DNA of 64,000 nt from Zanthoxylum bungeanum (lineage: Eukaryota; Streptophyta; Magnoliopsida; Sapindales; Rutaceae), in NCBI GenBank assembly GCA_019454045.1, contig SKCR01021146.1:1-64000 (forward strand), written 5' to 3'. The notes below the pieces were generated by a model that made no database searches, was not told the origin of the DNA, and worked only from the letters and a program-made list of their open reading frames with translations. Below, in pieces: positions 1 through 12,400 of this stretch (within the stretch, counting starts at the first letter, position 1; every line of letters starts with the position of its first letter). The position numbers and the translations under genes were made by a program.

Positions 1-393
1 TAAGCCAGTACATGTGAGTTCATGTTTTCCATGCTTAAAATCCCCATCATATGTTTTCAACTTTATATGTCATGTTCAAGCGTTTCAGTTCCGTTATGTT
101 TCAGGATCTTCATGTCATGTTTTTCATGTCAGTTTATATTATAGGTTCCCAGTTCATGTTTCCATGTTGGTCATGTCATTTCAAGTCATTCACGTATCAT
201 ACATATCAGATTTCAAGTTATGTTTTTCAGCATAAATGTTTACGATTTATGATTTCAGTATATATTAGTTCATGCTTTTCAAGTTCCTAATTTATGTTTT
301 AGTTCTTCAGTTCATGTTTTCAACGTGTCAGATTACAAGTTTAGGATTTAATCTTAGTCATGTCCGTCTCAAGTCGTTCATGAATCAGACTTG
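1..393. repeat. Degenerate TCATGTT-rich repeat sequence
   Basis: This stretch holds no convincing gene. It is full of loosely repeated TCATGTT / TTCAGTT words, which return at 1640-3130 and 5820-6200. I read all three as parts of one decayed, probably LTR-type, repeat that was later split by insertions. The short open frames here follow from the repeat composition and match no family I know. Confidence 0.45.
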
Positions 394-1594
394 TGTAGAC
401 ATCATATTTTTACATATAGCTCGATGATGAGTCTCTTATGGGAACACCTTGTAAAGTTGGAGAAATTTGTAAGGTTTAACTAAACCTTAGACGATATAAA
501 AAGTGCATCAAAAACAAAGGAAATGAGGGACTTTTGGCTGGCTTTCAACCTTTTTGGAACATAGAAAACGTAACAACAACTACTCTTAAGTTCTCTCCAG
601 CAAGAGATCTATCAACCTATCTGAACTTTCCAAAGGATTTTTAGAGGCAACAATACAAAATGTAAAGACATAAGGGAACCGTAATCTCCATTCTGCTACT
701 GTTCTTCTTCTGATTTGATGTCGTATATCCGGCCAGATATCATGTTTGTCCGATCGGAAATAAAATCTATCACACAATAATTCCGGCCGTATAAACTGGC
801 TACATCCGATCGCGTACACTCGCTTCTCTGTGAAATATAGAATGGAAACCGGGACATAGATTTTGTAGCTGAATCTGAATAGATGGTAGTACGATTTGCA
901 CTCGGGATATAATTCAACGTACCATGTGAAAACAGACATTCGCGGTCCTATTTATGTTTCTTAGGGTTATCATCATGCATCTATTTTCTTTATAGTTTAC
1001 TATTAATTAACGTGTTATTTACTACTTTACTTTGGATGGAGCTAACTATTTCTGATATTGTCATGGCTTTCATTGGATATTATTATACATTTCTGATCTA
1101 TATGGTTTACATAGAAAATCCATGCCAGACATCCAGCATGTTCGACCGGACATAAAAAAATATATCTGGTAAAAAGAAAATTTGTCTGGCATGACTTTTT
1201 CAAAGCTAAGCCATAAAGATATGTTTAATCTTTATTTTGTTACTCCTTTCATAATTTTTGAACATCTTGTAATTCTCTAAATTATTGTACCGTATGAAAT
1301 ATAAACTACCTTGTGTGATTATATGCAATATAAATTGTTCATGTGTGATTTATGTATTTAAAGGCATGTGGACCATCTTTTAAGTGTGGATATTATATTG
1401 GCATCAGTAATGGACCATTTCGAACCCAAACATGTTTAAGGTCGGACCTTGCAATAGGTGTAGTGCGGCCTTAAATCATTCTCAGTGTCTCATACTGGGT
1501 GGCGAATCCTTTATTCTTCGGTTAGTCCCCCGTGGACTAATCCATACTCTCTACAAGCTGCGAGCTCAATAGTGTAGTGGTCACCGATATCATA
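394..1594 (+). mobile_element. Degenerate LTR of the Tat/Ogre-like family (copy A)
   Basis: The start (TGTAGACATC, then a CGATGATGAGTCTC core) matches the starts of the LTRs at 48552 and 54751. The block around 840-930 (GGATGGAAACC-like word, then a GCTGAATCTGAAT core) matches 50142-50240. The block around 1425-1560 (ATTTCGAACCCAA, TGCGGCCTTAAATC, CTGGGTGGCGA) matches 50620-50770. It is about 1.2 kb against 2.25 kb for the well-preserved copies, so it has internal deletions. The right end is placed where the match to the intact LTR ends, just before where a primer-binding site would be. No target duplication is visible. Confidence 0.6.
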
Positions 1595-3132
1595 GGCATA
1601 GCGGTAAATCTCGCTTTGCTCCTACAACATGTCAGTTTTCAAAACATGATTTTTGAATTTCATGATCATGATATATGTTTTGAGAAAATGGTTTTACAAG
1701 TATATGTATATATTTTCAAACCACCAGTCTAATGTCGTCCCCTCAACTTAGCATCTCAGGTTCTCTCAGATAGTCTATGGGGTACTGATCACCCCTATAG
1801 GCTTAGAAGTTCAGGTACAACTCAATTCACTTTGCTTACATGGTGCTAGGTCCTGCTAAGCAGTGTTTCAGCTTATTTAGGCCACTATGTTGGTATACTT
1901 TTTTAGTTTATGTATATGATTTTTATGAGTTTTAGTTTTCAGAAAAGTTCAAGAATTTTTAGAATTCATATCATGTTTTACATGTATAAATAAGATGTTT
2001 TCAGTATTCAGCCTGGATTTTAGTTCACGTGGAGAGTTTTCAGATTTGCATGATTATATTTTCTGACTTTCAGAATACATTATGTTATTAAATATCCATG
2101 CTCAATCCATATTGTACAAGATTTTAGTTAGGTCATATAGATTCAGGATCAAATCATGTCAGCGTAGTTTTAGGTCATGTTCAGTGCAGGGAATTAGGTA
2201 CAGTTTCATGTAGTCATTCTTAGTTTTTCATGATTCATGTATTGGTTAGGTTAGAACCAAATCACTACGGGTTTGGGATGGCTTTACCACGGGTATGGGT
2301 GGTTTGGTAATAACATGCAAGTTAGATTCAAATATGTTCAGTTCATGCATATACATTTCAGATATTAAGATGTAGCTCATATAGTTTCATATTAGGTATT
2401 AAGTTTTCGGTTATGCATGTTTAAATTAGTAATCGGATTCAGCTAATGTATATTCAAATTAGAGATTCAAGTTAACTCGTGCATCATCAATTTAGGTATT
2501 CAAGTTAGCATATACATGTTCAGTTTAGCATTCAGATACAAATCATGTATGTTTAGTATAGAATGCAGATTCAGCATTATGTATGTACCGTTTAGGAATT
2601 TAGGTTTAGTTCATATAGATTTCAGATAGGTCATGTAGGTTCAGAATAGATTATACAAGTCCAGTCATGCTAGTGCAAGAACATGACACGTTCAATAGTC
2701 AGCTTTTCAGTTTATATAGTTCAGATCAGAATAATGCATGTTCAGGGTAGCCATTCTTCATATCATGTAGGTCAAGTTTAGATCACGTTACGGGGTTGAT
2801 TTTCAATAGTCAGTTTTCAATTTAGGTAGTTTCAGCATAGGTCATTCAGATTCAGGTCATCACACATCATTCTATATCATGTATTGTCCAATCAGATAGT
2901 CAGCTTTCAGTAATGTAGGTTCAGTTTAGTATTCGGGATTAGGTCATACATGTTTGATAGTATTCGGATTCAGCTAATGTATGATTAGTTTAATATTCAT
3001 ATTTAGTTCATGCATTTTTATCTCAAAAACTCAAGTTTAGCTCATGGATATTCAGTTTAGATATTCAGTTCAGTTCATACATGTCCAGTTTAGCTTTTAG
3101 GTTCGGGTCATATGCATCTCATGTAGTCTCAG
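1595..3132. repeat. Decayed repeat (probable gypsy LTR, left part)
   Basis: There is no coding potential. The sequence is an irregular run of TTCAGTTTAG, TCATGTA and GGATTCAGCTAATGTA words at no fixed spacing. It resumes after the solo LTR at 5820 and runs to an LTR-like end near 6665, so the solo LTR probably landed inside an older long LTR or its neighbouring non-coding DNA. Exact boundaries cannot be placed. Confidence 0.4.
3128..3132 (+). repeat. Target-site duplication CTCAG, left copy
   Basis: The five bases before the solo LTR (CTCAG) are identical to 5815-5819 immediately after it. Confidence 0.85.
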
Positions 3133-5814
3133 TGTAACACCCTGGTAATCCTAACGACTATTATGTTATGAGACGTATGATACATGATATAAATAATTTT
3201 CGATCATGTATACGCTCATGAAATGACTTTTTGAATATTCGGTAAATTTTTCGCAGTTCCGATACGAAATTCATTTCAAGATTAAATACGGACATGCTAA
3301 ATTATTTTGGCCGTAATGTTTTCATACGATCTCTGATTTTTACGAACTTATATCATCGAAAAGCTAAGACTGAGACCTATAACCTTCGCGTTGAATATTC
3401 TTCCATATTCGAATAAAACAAAGGTCATAAAAATTAAGATTTTCGCAACTGGTACAGTAGAATTCGGGAATGGCCTAGATTAAGTTGATAAACCCAACTT
3501 GTAAGCCCATTACATTTCTCATTTGGCCCAGTAGCTCAAAATGGTCCAATAAGTTAAATATCTCCCTAATTCCTTATATTTCTCTAGAGAGAACAAGAAT
3601 ATCATAATAAAAATTAAAAGCCATTTAGATCCAAAAATGGAGAGGAGGGCTGAAAATTTGAAGGAAAGAATAGAGGGAGAGACTTGCAATTTGACAAGAA
3701 ATCTTGAAGAAGAATGGAGGAAATCCAACACAAACCAAGTCTAGAAAGGTAAAAGGAAAGCTTCTGGACTCTAATGGAGAAGAAAAATTACTCAAGGTAA
3801 GAAGAAACTTGACCCAAGTTTTCAAGTGTTGATTTCTTTTGATAATTGATGTTCAATGTGTTAAGAAGGTAATGCGTATGAGAAATCACCAATTATGAAA
3901 CCCTAAAAAATGAATTAAGTTGAGGTGGGTTAAGATTGGATGTGGTGAAATGTTAGAAAGATAGGTGGATGATGATTGGTATATTTGTGCTTGAATTACT
4001 AAATTATGGTGATAAGTTTTGAAAATTCATTGGGGGATTGATGGTGGGTCTTGAAAAACAGGCTGGCGTCGCGACGCGCACCCCAATATCGCGACACATA
4101 TTGGAAAATTTTCTCTGATTCAGTTCTGGAATGTGAGCATCGCGACGCCCAATGACTTACATCGCGACGCGGAAAACAAAGGAAGCTCAATGTCTTGTCC
4201 CTGTTTGATGGATGTCGTGATGCTTAGCACTTAGCATCACGATACGTGTGGGAGTCGTGACACCCAACCCTTGCATCGCGACGTTGGAGTAGAGGATGCT
4301 CACTAGTTCATTTGCACGTGTGAGCATCGCGACGCCCAAGGGACAACGTCGTAACGTGTGATCAGAATTTCCCCAGAACCAATTTTAGTTCATTCCAGTT
4401 TCACCCTAGCATGTTATAGGTCACCCTAAGGGTATCGTATCAACTCGCGTATATACATTACATCATGACACAGACATGATACGCCATGTAGTGATAGCAT
4501 TTTCTTAAATTAAGAAATTTCTCAGCTTGTGTTCTAATCAAGTGTACCAATTATAGAGTCTTGCAGGAATCGCAATCACCTACGCCGAAGTAAAGTAATG
4601 CCAGCCAGATTTCAAAACAGTGAGTGGACCCTTTTCTCAAACAGATTTTATTTAATTGTTTTGATATCAAACTTATTTTTCCGCACATAGAGCGTTAGCT
4701 AAAGTTTTATTACATATGTTTTACAATTACAGATGTTTTAGAAAGAATGATTTCAAAAACTTGAGTTTCGTAATTTTGAAGGCATGGGAGAAAAATCCAC
4801 CTCAGTATGTAACTTGACTCAGATATGGAATTGACGGTTACAAATATCGTGTGCACACGCAGTTCAAAACTAAGGATGACTGATGCCCCTAGATCACAGA
4901 TTTTGAGTTAGGCGGGTAGTATAGATTCGCATCCCCGACTCCAGATTTGTGGCTTGGGGGAGGATGATACGTAACGCCCTAAAACCACCAGATATTTATG
5001 TACGGGGGGACGCTCTCAAGCGCCAGATTTTACTTATGGGGGGATTGCGTTACGTAACGCCCCAATACGCCGGATATTCAGATTTTCAGATATAGATTTT
5101 CATATACAAATTTTCATATACGGATTTCTCATAAACAGATTTTCAGATATGGATTTTCAGAAACAGACTTACAGAAAAGATGATTTTAAGAAAAAGTTTT
5201 CATAAGAAACTGTTTTATGAAAATTTTAGAGATTTATAGATCAAAAGCAATTTTCAGCAAAGTTTTTCAGAAAGAGAATTATTTTCAGATAAGGAAATAG
5301 ATTTCAGAAAAAATGATTTCTTTGAGATAAAAGTTTGTTTTAGAACCATGGGTCTTTAAAGAGTATTTTAGTTCCTATTTTAAATTGTCCACTCATTAGA
5401 TCGTTCAAAGGATCTAACCCCCACCATTCCCAATGTTTTATTTTGTAGGTATACCTGGAGGACGAGCTCGAGATGAGGGATACTTATGGCAGTCATTAGG
5501 GTGTTGAGTCCACCAGGTCAAGTTAAAGGGAGACATAGTCAAAGTGAAGTCATGTAACAGTCATTAGTATTGAATTCGATCATTGTATAAAGTTAAAATG
5601 TTTATGAATAAAGTTGTAAATAAAGGTATTATTGGATATACAGTTATCAGTATTGAGTTGTATTTCATGTCATTTGAGTCAGGACAATAGTCCCTATGCA
5701 TGAGACAGTAATTTGAGGAGTTAGTAATGGTGATCACAGTCAAATAGTTAGAGGCTCTGGGGGATAGGTCAACTTATTCCCTGCCGGTAGCATCTGCTGG
5801 AGGGGGATGTTACA
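3133..5814 (+). mobile_element. Solo LTR, Ty3/gypsy-like, 2.68 kb
   Basis: The element starts TGTAACACCC and ends GGGGGATGTTACA. TGTAACA and TGTTACA are perfect 7-bp inverted repeats, and CTCAG flanks both sides. TGTAACACCC is a common start of long plant gypsy LTRs. No gag or pol frame lies inside, so this is a single LTR left by LTR-LTR recombination. It contains a CpG-rich cluster of about eight ATCGCGACGC-like words (4060-4345), which includes part-palindromes around TCGCGA. It also has two TACGTAACGCCC blocks (4965-5065) and an ATTTTCAGATA-rich tract (5060-5300). Strand is assigned from the common gypsy LTR start and is tentative. Confidence 0.85.
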
Positions 5815-5819
5815 CTCAG
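5815..5819 (+). repeat. Target-site duplication CTCAG, right copy
   Basis: Identical to 3128-3132, and it closes the solo LTR exactly after its terminal CA. Confidence 0.85.
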
Positions 5820-6665
5820 GTCAGATCTTGTAGATTCAAAACAAATCAGCATATCAGGTTATGTCAGTCTCAGGTCATGTTAGCCATTCAAATTTTATGA
5901 GTCAATTTTCATTTCATGTAGCTCATAGTAGGATCTGACATGTCAGGTTAGCTTCAACTATGTTCATGTGTTCCCTAGTTCAGTCAGGTTGTCAAGTTTC
6001 TAGATTTTCAGTCATACCATAGTCCTCAATATCCATGTTAGGTACAACCCTCATGTCACTTTCTATTTCCAGCCATAATAAGTTTCATAGTCTCATGCAA
6101 TGTCTTTAGTAATTCAGTTAATTAATTAGGTTCTTGTAATTCCGTTTTCCAGTCCCTTAATGTTCATTGTTTCAAGATTATTATTTTCTTTTATTGTAGC
6201 TTACTTTATTGGCCCTCCAGTATTCACTTATCAGGTCTTTCAAAAGACCTGACTCACCTCACTTTTAGTGTTTTGTAGGTTTCAGGTTCACGCAGTGGAC
6301 AAGCTTTAGACGAGATAGGACCCGATGGTAATCATTACACACCATAAGACGTCAGAGTCAGGCCCAATAGTTAATTATCGTCAAGTCAGGTCATAAGGCC
6401 TTATATGTACTTATGTATTTTTATATTTGTAATTATGAAGTTATGAATATGTGAGTTATGCATTCAAGTTTATACTCACTATGTATATCTATACAAGTTT
6501 TATTCATGTAAGTTTTATAGTATAATTACATTTATCATGATCATATTTGCATAATAGTCATGCATGTAGTCAGTCAGTTAATGAGTCCAGTGCGCATGTT
6601 AGAGTTTGGGGTGATGGCCAAGCCATTCTCCTGCCGATCAAAAGCCGGATTTCCCGGGGTGTGAC
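5820..6665 (+). mobile_element. Degenerate gypsy-like LTR, 3' part
   Basis: The sequence is laid out like the end of the solo LTR: a 'TTTTGTAGGT' leader block (6271-6281), then a GGGTGATGGCC / TTCTCCTGCCG / CCGGGGTGTGACA end (6609-6665). The solo LTR has GGGGGATAGGTC / TTCCCTGCCGG / GGATGTTACA in the same order. It is therefore probably the right end of a second, older gypsy LTR whose left part is 1595-3132. No matching TGTCACACCC start was found in the window. Confidence 0.45.
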
Positions 6666-6820
6666 ATCACTATTCCTTTGGAAAGATGGAATTGTCATCT
6701 TAATTCTGCTCATGTCAACATCCAACCCACACCTATCACTATGATTACCTCCATGACTGCTATCTCGCCAACCACATATTTGCCTAAACCTTGCCCAATG
6801 AAGCCCATAGTCATACTTGA
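6666..6820 (+). other. Short unassigned spacer with an open frame
   Basis: This is about 150 bp between two LTR-like sequences. One plus-strand frame stays open through it, but I recognise no motif. It could be a scrap of a retrotransposon polyprotein. Confidence 0.2.
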
Positions 6821-7500
6821 TGTAGAAACTATTTTTTTATACATAGTCCGATGATGTGTCTCTTACGGGGACACCCTCTGAAAGTTGGGGAAATAATAAG
6901 GATGAATGCCAGGAAGGAAATGAACTCCAAGGAACACAGCCAAAAGTCGACTGGACATCACCTATTTCCGACATACCTTGTCCTTAGCTAGATAATTTGG
7001 CCAGACTATAGGAAACGATTTCCCGCACGGTGGAAATGTGTTAGGCACCGAGATTGACCTTGAATTTTTTTTTTACTCTTTCCTCCTTATTGTCGTTTCT
7101 ACTCAGCCCTTTCTACCTCGTTTTGTTTCTATTTTTGATGATTTTAACAACCCAAACAGCCGCTGACCGAGCAGTAAAATCTAGACTGTTTTGCACACAG
7201 AACGTGCGCACACCACACACAAAACAACCCTTGTCTCATGTCTATATAGGTAGCAGTTTTGGTACGTTTTTCCTCACTAAAATAGCCCAAAAAAAACCTT
7301 AACACAACCCCTAATGTTCCCCCAAAAATTGCATAAAACCCCAACGCAAATCGAGTCCCGAATAAAGTGTTCAAAGTGCGACAATGAGCAGATTTTTCTG
7401 CTCACTGCCGTGACAAAAGAAAAAGAGAGAGTAGTGAGTTTCGTTTTTGTTTTCCAAAGGGTCTAGTGCTATGGCTCGCAATAAACAAAAAGAAGTGTGG
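6821..7500 (+). mobile_element. Degenerate LTR start of the Tat/Ogre-like family (copy B)
   Basis: The sequence TGTAGAAACT, followed by a TCCGATGATGTGTCTC core and GGGGACACC, parallels copy A and the intact LTRs at 48552 and 54751. The words AAAGTTGG and GGGAAAT link it most closely to copy A. Around 7290-7350 a run of ACAACCCC, TTGCATAAAACCCC resembles 49720-49780 of the intact LTR. The right end is not defined, and the later LTR blocks (GAATCTGAAT, CTGGGTGGCGA) are missing, so it is truncated. Confidence 0.5.
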
Positions 7501-7897
7501 GCTTCACTTTTAAAACCAAATCCCTAAACTCTTTAGAGATTAGAGTTTTCACATATAATTTTTCTTCACTTTTCTTTTTACTCAACTCTTTAGAAAAAAA
7601 GAGAAAAAGTTGGAGGCTAGGGTAGATGGAGGCTAGGGTTTCAAAATTGATAGAGTATTCATAAAAAAAAAAGAAAAAAAAAATTATTTTTCTTTTTTAT
7701 ACTTAGGGTTTTAAGTTATCAAAACATAACACCAACCCTAAGCCTTCCCCTAGTGTATTTTTGGCCATAAGGCCTTGCAGAAGGGAAATATTTATGCTAG
7801 TTAAGTACGAGTATGGGTATTGATATTCTACCATGTCTTCTCAATAATGATCGAGTATGGGTGCAGATATTGGTTTTCTCATATTATAATGGGCGTG
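7501..7897. other. Non-coding, A/T-tract rich
   Basis: There is no gene. The stretch contains poly-A/poly-T tracts (7670-7700), a direct repeat of 'TGGAGGCTAGGGT' at 7611-7641, and the first copy of an 'ATATTCTACC ... CGTGTTGCCATCT' unit that recurs around 8120-8165. It may belong to the decayed LTR before it. Confidence 0.3.
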
Positions 7898-8100
7898 TTG
7901 CCATCTCGTAGCCCGCAAGGGTTGTAGCTTGGAGGCAAAATGGTTTATAACTTGGTTGTCAGGTCCTGAATTCGAGTTTAGGGGTGCATTTCTTGTAAGA
8001 GTCTGGGGTAGCCGGAGGTTTTACCTGCTCTGCTTAAGCTCGAGTCAGGTGGTTTGGTGACGGGGTTTCCAACATTTCCAAATAAGTATTGCCATCTCGT
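7898..8100 (+). mobile_element. tRNA-derived SINE-like element with 12-bp duplication
   Basis: The sequence TTGCCATCTCGT occurs at 7898-7909 and again at 8089-8100, bracketing a 179-bp body (7910-8088). The body has a TAGCTTGGAGGC segment resembling an RNA polymerase III A box and GAATTCGAGTT resembling a B box about 40 bp later. The part after the B box (TTTCTTGTAAGAGTCTGGG, then GGTTT..GACGGGGTTTCCAAC) is shared with the element at 8889-9053. The 3' end is not a clean poly-A. Because the flanks also belong to a short local duplication, the 12-bp repeat is suggestive of a target duplication but not decisive. Confidence 0.65.
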
Positions 8101-8888
8101 TTTCCCAACGCTAATCGAGTACTAGTATTAGTATTCTCATACTATAACGAGCGTGTTGCCATCTATAATTTTCACAATGAATGCACTTAGGTTAAATTGT
8201 AAAAATTAAATAACCGATGCATATTAGATTACCACTCAACATAACCGTACATGAGATTTTCACCTTATATGCCTCCTTGTTCAATTCTTTTGAATCCTAA
8301 CTTACTCAGACTAAGAAATAGAGTCAATGTTGTAATAAAAGCTGCTAGTGGAAAATCAAAATAACTAGTTATAGTAGGCATTTCGAAGTTAAAGGAAAAC
8401 GAGTTCTACTCGATACCGGTAAGAGATGTGGTATTTAAAAAAAAAAAAATAGAAAAATCAGAACCAAATCAAAATGATATGGATCAATCCAAGATCTTAT
8501 CATTTCCAAAGGAAATGGAGTTACATCTCTTTTCTATCCATATATACAACTCATCTATCTATTTCCGAAGAAACATGGGTCTGACGGTTAATATTGAGGC
8601 CTAGTTACTGTTATAATCATAACTGTATTTTGTGTTTGCTAACTGTTAGTCAATGGGGTCAGTCCAAGAGTTGCAACAAAATAGTCAAATAATGCACCTT
8701 CACCAATTGGCTTACCTTACTAAGCTGTTAGTGTTGGGAACAATTTCAAAAATAGTGTTCAGTTAACTTAAGCTATGTTAGTGAGTATGCTCATGGAACA
8801 TGTACTCATCAGGTCTGGAATTTAAAATTAAAAAGAAAATATCCCTTATGTGGAAGGATACCTCCAAAAATAAATACATATATTATTT
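8101..8888. other. Non-coding spacer
   Basis: There is no recognisable gene or element beyond the short repeated unit at 8101-8165, which resembles 7812-7905. There is a poly-A tract at 8437-8450, and base composition is uniformly AT-rich. Confidence 0.35.
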
Positions 8889-9053
8889 TGGTGGTGTAGG
8901 GCTCATGATTTGACCTTCAGGTTTTGGATTCGAATCCAGCGAGTGCGTTTCTTGTAAGAGTCTGGGATAGTCGGGGATTTTATCTGCTCAGCTTAAACCC
9001 GGAAGAGATGGTTTGATGGCGGGGTTTCCAACGATTTCAAAAAAAAAAAAAAA
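8889..9053 (+). mobile_element. tRNA-derived SINE-like element, poly-A tailed
   Basis: GGATTCGAATCC (8926-8937) is close to the polymerase III B-box consensus. After it come TTTCTTGTAAGAGTCTGGG and GATGGCGGGGTTTCCAAC, both nearly identical in order and spacing to the element at 7910-8088. It ends in a run of about 15 A. No clear A box or target duplication is visible, so the 5' end may be truncated. Confidence 0.65.
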
Positions 9054-9484
9054 TGAATGGACAGAAGTTTTAATCAGAAGTTGCCATGATGTTTAGTCAA
9101 ATGTTGCAACCTTATTTTTAAATCATACCCATTCAATTGAAACAATCCATTTATATAAATTGAGAACCCATGTGTTGGAATTAAGTATACAATTAACAAG
9201 TGATTCTTCTTAAATTGTGTATCTATCTATACAATTGTGTATCTATTACAATAACGTCAAAAGCGACCATTTTTCCAACAAGTTAATGTTTCAAGTTTGC
9301 TGCAAATAAGAAATTTAAAACTGAAGTAGAAATAAATATGTTGAGGATATTATTGAATCCAAACTCAGTTACACGCACTGATTGCATAGGAATCTCCAAT
9401 TTTACATTCTATAAACGCATACAAGAACACACTAACACCTATAAGCATCGTCTGTTATAATATAAAGGCGGAAGTTGATGGAAT
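9054..9484 (-). other. Downstream flank / 3' UTR of the SPL gene
   Basis: This non-coding stretch follows the SPL stop codon on the minus strand. It holds a short direct repeat (TTGTGTATCTAT twice, near 9213-9245). The 3' UTR should be here, but I can place no polyadenylation site with confidence. Confidence 0.4.
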
Positions 9485-12400
9485 TCAGCTTGTTCCGTAG
9501 TCCAGCATTTCCCACCTGAAGGGACGGAATACGTACACAACTTCAGGATAACTTTTAAATAACAGAGCCACACACACACAAACAGCAGCAATGGCCACCA
9601 TTGAGAGCATAGCAGGTCTGTACACCAGAGATCTGGTAGCTGTTCCGTAAGCCAACTTCTGATGGCAAAGCTTGCAGTTACGCTGGACCGGTCTTATTGC
9701 AGTCTGTCCAATCTCAAAACTGGCAGTCAACTGATTATTTTCCTTCTGGTTTATGTTAGAATCAGCAACAACAGCAGGTATGTCGACTACTATATGTCCA
9801 GCACCTGGTCTCTTGTTAATCTTCTTCTGTACCAGATGGATGTATGAATATTGGCCACGCAAGCGAGCATAATCTTCAGGTGTAGAGCCTGAGCTGTCAT
9901 GAGCATTCTTCCATGCTTCAATTCCCACCTGAAACAGATAAGACCAATATGGATATCGTGAAAAAGATAAGATCGATTGCACAAATCCTCAAGTGCAGAT
10001 AAAAAGATGATTTTGATTCTCCAATCCAAGGAATAAATACACGAGGAAAAAAAGAGTAATTTATGCTCTGTAAGCAACAGCAACCGTTTGATAAAAGTAA
10101 AATATACCCAAGACAACCAATAATATTAACCAAGTCTTGGCCACTAGTACAGTCAGGAGGCACAGAAAATCCAGCTATCATATCAGACGTGATTAATAAG
10201 GAAATTAGTTATGGTCACTCTGAAATCTACTTAATCACCCACCTGCCCACCTTCATCAGATCCTTATCTATTCAAAATTTAAAAAATTAAAATAAAAAAG
10301 GTAGATACTGCAGATAATACTCTTATCAGATCACACAAGGTGAAGCTGCACCAGCAGTTCTTTAGGTTAATTGACTGTGTCATCAGCCTTGCCCCATCAA
10401 GCCGGGTTATAAATGACTCAAATGATTAGAATTTAGAAATTGAAACAGCGTATAGGCATTAGTATATAAGCATGTAATACAAAGTTCCAGACTCAAGCTA
10501 TAAAGCATAAAAACTAATTTCACAATTAGTTTCTTATTATGTTCACAAAAATTGGAAGAGAAATTACCATTCCAAGATCATCAGTTAATGCATCCAGCAC
10601 ATCCTCAGAGCCATCTTTACCAGCAGCAATGTGAAGAGGTGTCAAACCTGCAAGGCCAATGACATCAGGTCTAAACAAGAAGCCTTTGTGGCCACCATCA
10701 GCAAGAGCCTCATTGTCAGATCCTAATCCATCTGAAACTTCTTCAGGAACAAATTTCAAAAGGAGATCCACCAGAGGACGACAATTTTTCCTCACAGCTC
10801 TGTGAAGAAGTCCCAGCTCTGACAACGCAAGGTCCACAGATGGGTGCTCCCTTGAACAGACGATTCCAGCAAGCAGTATATTTAAGAGCTTTTTTACTAC
10901 AGCACACCATTCATGGTCCATGGAGAATTCAATGAGCCATTTGAACCGACTGAGAGGAAAGAGGTCTGTATTAGGATCCAAGTGCCCAAGTCTAGACTTC
11001 AATTGACTTCTGTGAAAGAGCCAACCAATTTCATGAATGAAGTCCATGACTTGGTCTTTGGTTTCCGTTTTTCCAAGGCGCTCAACATCTGAATCTGTTC
11101 CGTTAAACTCCAATGCATCTTCAAGCATACAGATCTCTGAACAAATATCTTCCTCTGCAACTATGAAAGGGAAGAAACTGCTGCTGAAACCAAGATCTTC
11201 AATCTGGACAAAGCAAAGCAGACATTAAACTCAGCTTACAGAAGGAATTCTAAATAAAGTACTAGCCTTCTGCAGACAGCATTGCTTGAACTGTTGGAAT
11301 ACAAAGACAGATGAAGAATAAGATGAACCGACTTTGGAATTCACATTCTCCGGAAACGAAATAAGAGCATGTATGATTATACTAACAGAGCATTAAAACA
11401 TTACATAAAACGAGTACAGAGTGTGGAAAAACAGTGAGACCAGTTTGCAGAAATATTGATCCTTCATCACTGAAAACAAGGAAATTAACAAAAGTTGAGG
11501 CAGCAGCTAAATGCCAGACCATCTATCATGTATCCATGGTGCCTAAGTTTCCTCCTCTAAACAAATAAAATATAAATTAGATGATGCCATGTTAGACTAT
11601 CAGTCAAGAAAAACATGAAAAAGGAACGGCAGGAAGAATGGATATATACTGAGAAACAAAAGAAAACAGCACCTCAATAAATCCTCTTCCAGTCACAGCA
11701 GGAATTGAGCAAGAAAAGTTGACACACTGGAGCTCATCATGCTCTTTGAAGTCAACATCATCCAGTATCTTGTGAGTACCTTCTTGAACCAGATATTTCC
11801 CTTCTACTGCACAGAGTAACCTGCAAAACAAGTGTCCGTAAGAGATGTGGCTGTATAACAGCATAAAAACTAATAGTGAATTTAACATCATATGGAGCAA
11901 GAAACATAAATTCTAGTATGGAAAATGAAGACCTCGTGGCTGGCCGAGCCAGGTTGATGCCTTTAACAACAAATTGAGCCCTCTTTGATGCAGGTACGGC
12001 AATTGGTTTAACACATAAAATTTTACCGTAGTTGTTACTTCTAAGAGGCAACGATGTGTCCACAACAACCTGGCCTGCAGCATCGAAGTAACCGTAGAAA
12101 TGCATTAATTTCCAAGCATAAGATTCTCTACTTTTGAATTGTTGGTCAAATCAAAAACATAAAATTTGGAAATACAGATAAAAATCAAAGGCAAGCAGAC
12201 CATTGTAAATGAATGCTATCTGATCCTGCACCCTCACATAAACCCATCCAGTTGTCCAGAAAGAGTCATTCGAAAGATCCAAAAGTTTACTTAAACTTAA
12301 ACCCAGATCACAGAAAAGCTGTGCAAAAGGCAAGCAAGAGTTGCAATTAAAAGACCAGGAATGTTGTCACAGAAACAGAGCGTTCCAAAAATTTAACAAA

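Noticed and set aside
14..290. Overlapping plus-strand frames in the first 300 bases
   Set aside because: They are built from TCATGTT-type repeats that recur without frame conservation at 1640-3130.
8920..8945. B-box-like GGATTCGAATCC as part of a real tRNA gene
   Set aside because: No acceptor stem or anticodon arm folds around it, and the sequence continues into a shared SINE body with a poly-A end.
9662..9847. Plus-strand frame opposite the last SPL exon, and minus-strand frames crossing its introns
   Set aside because: They are shadows of the SPL coding strand. The minus-strand exon model has consistent splice sites and family motifs.
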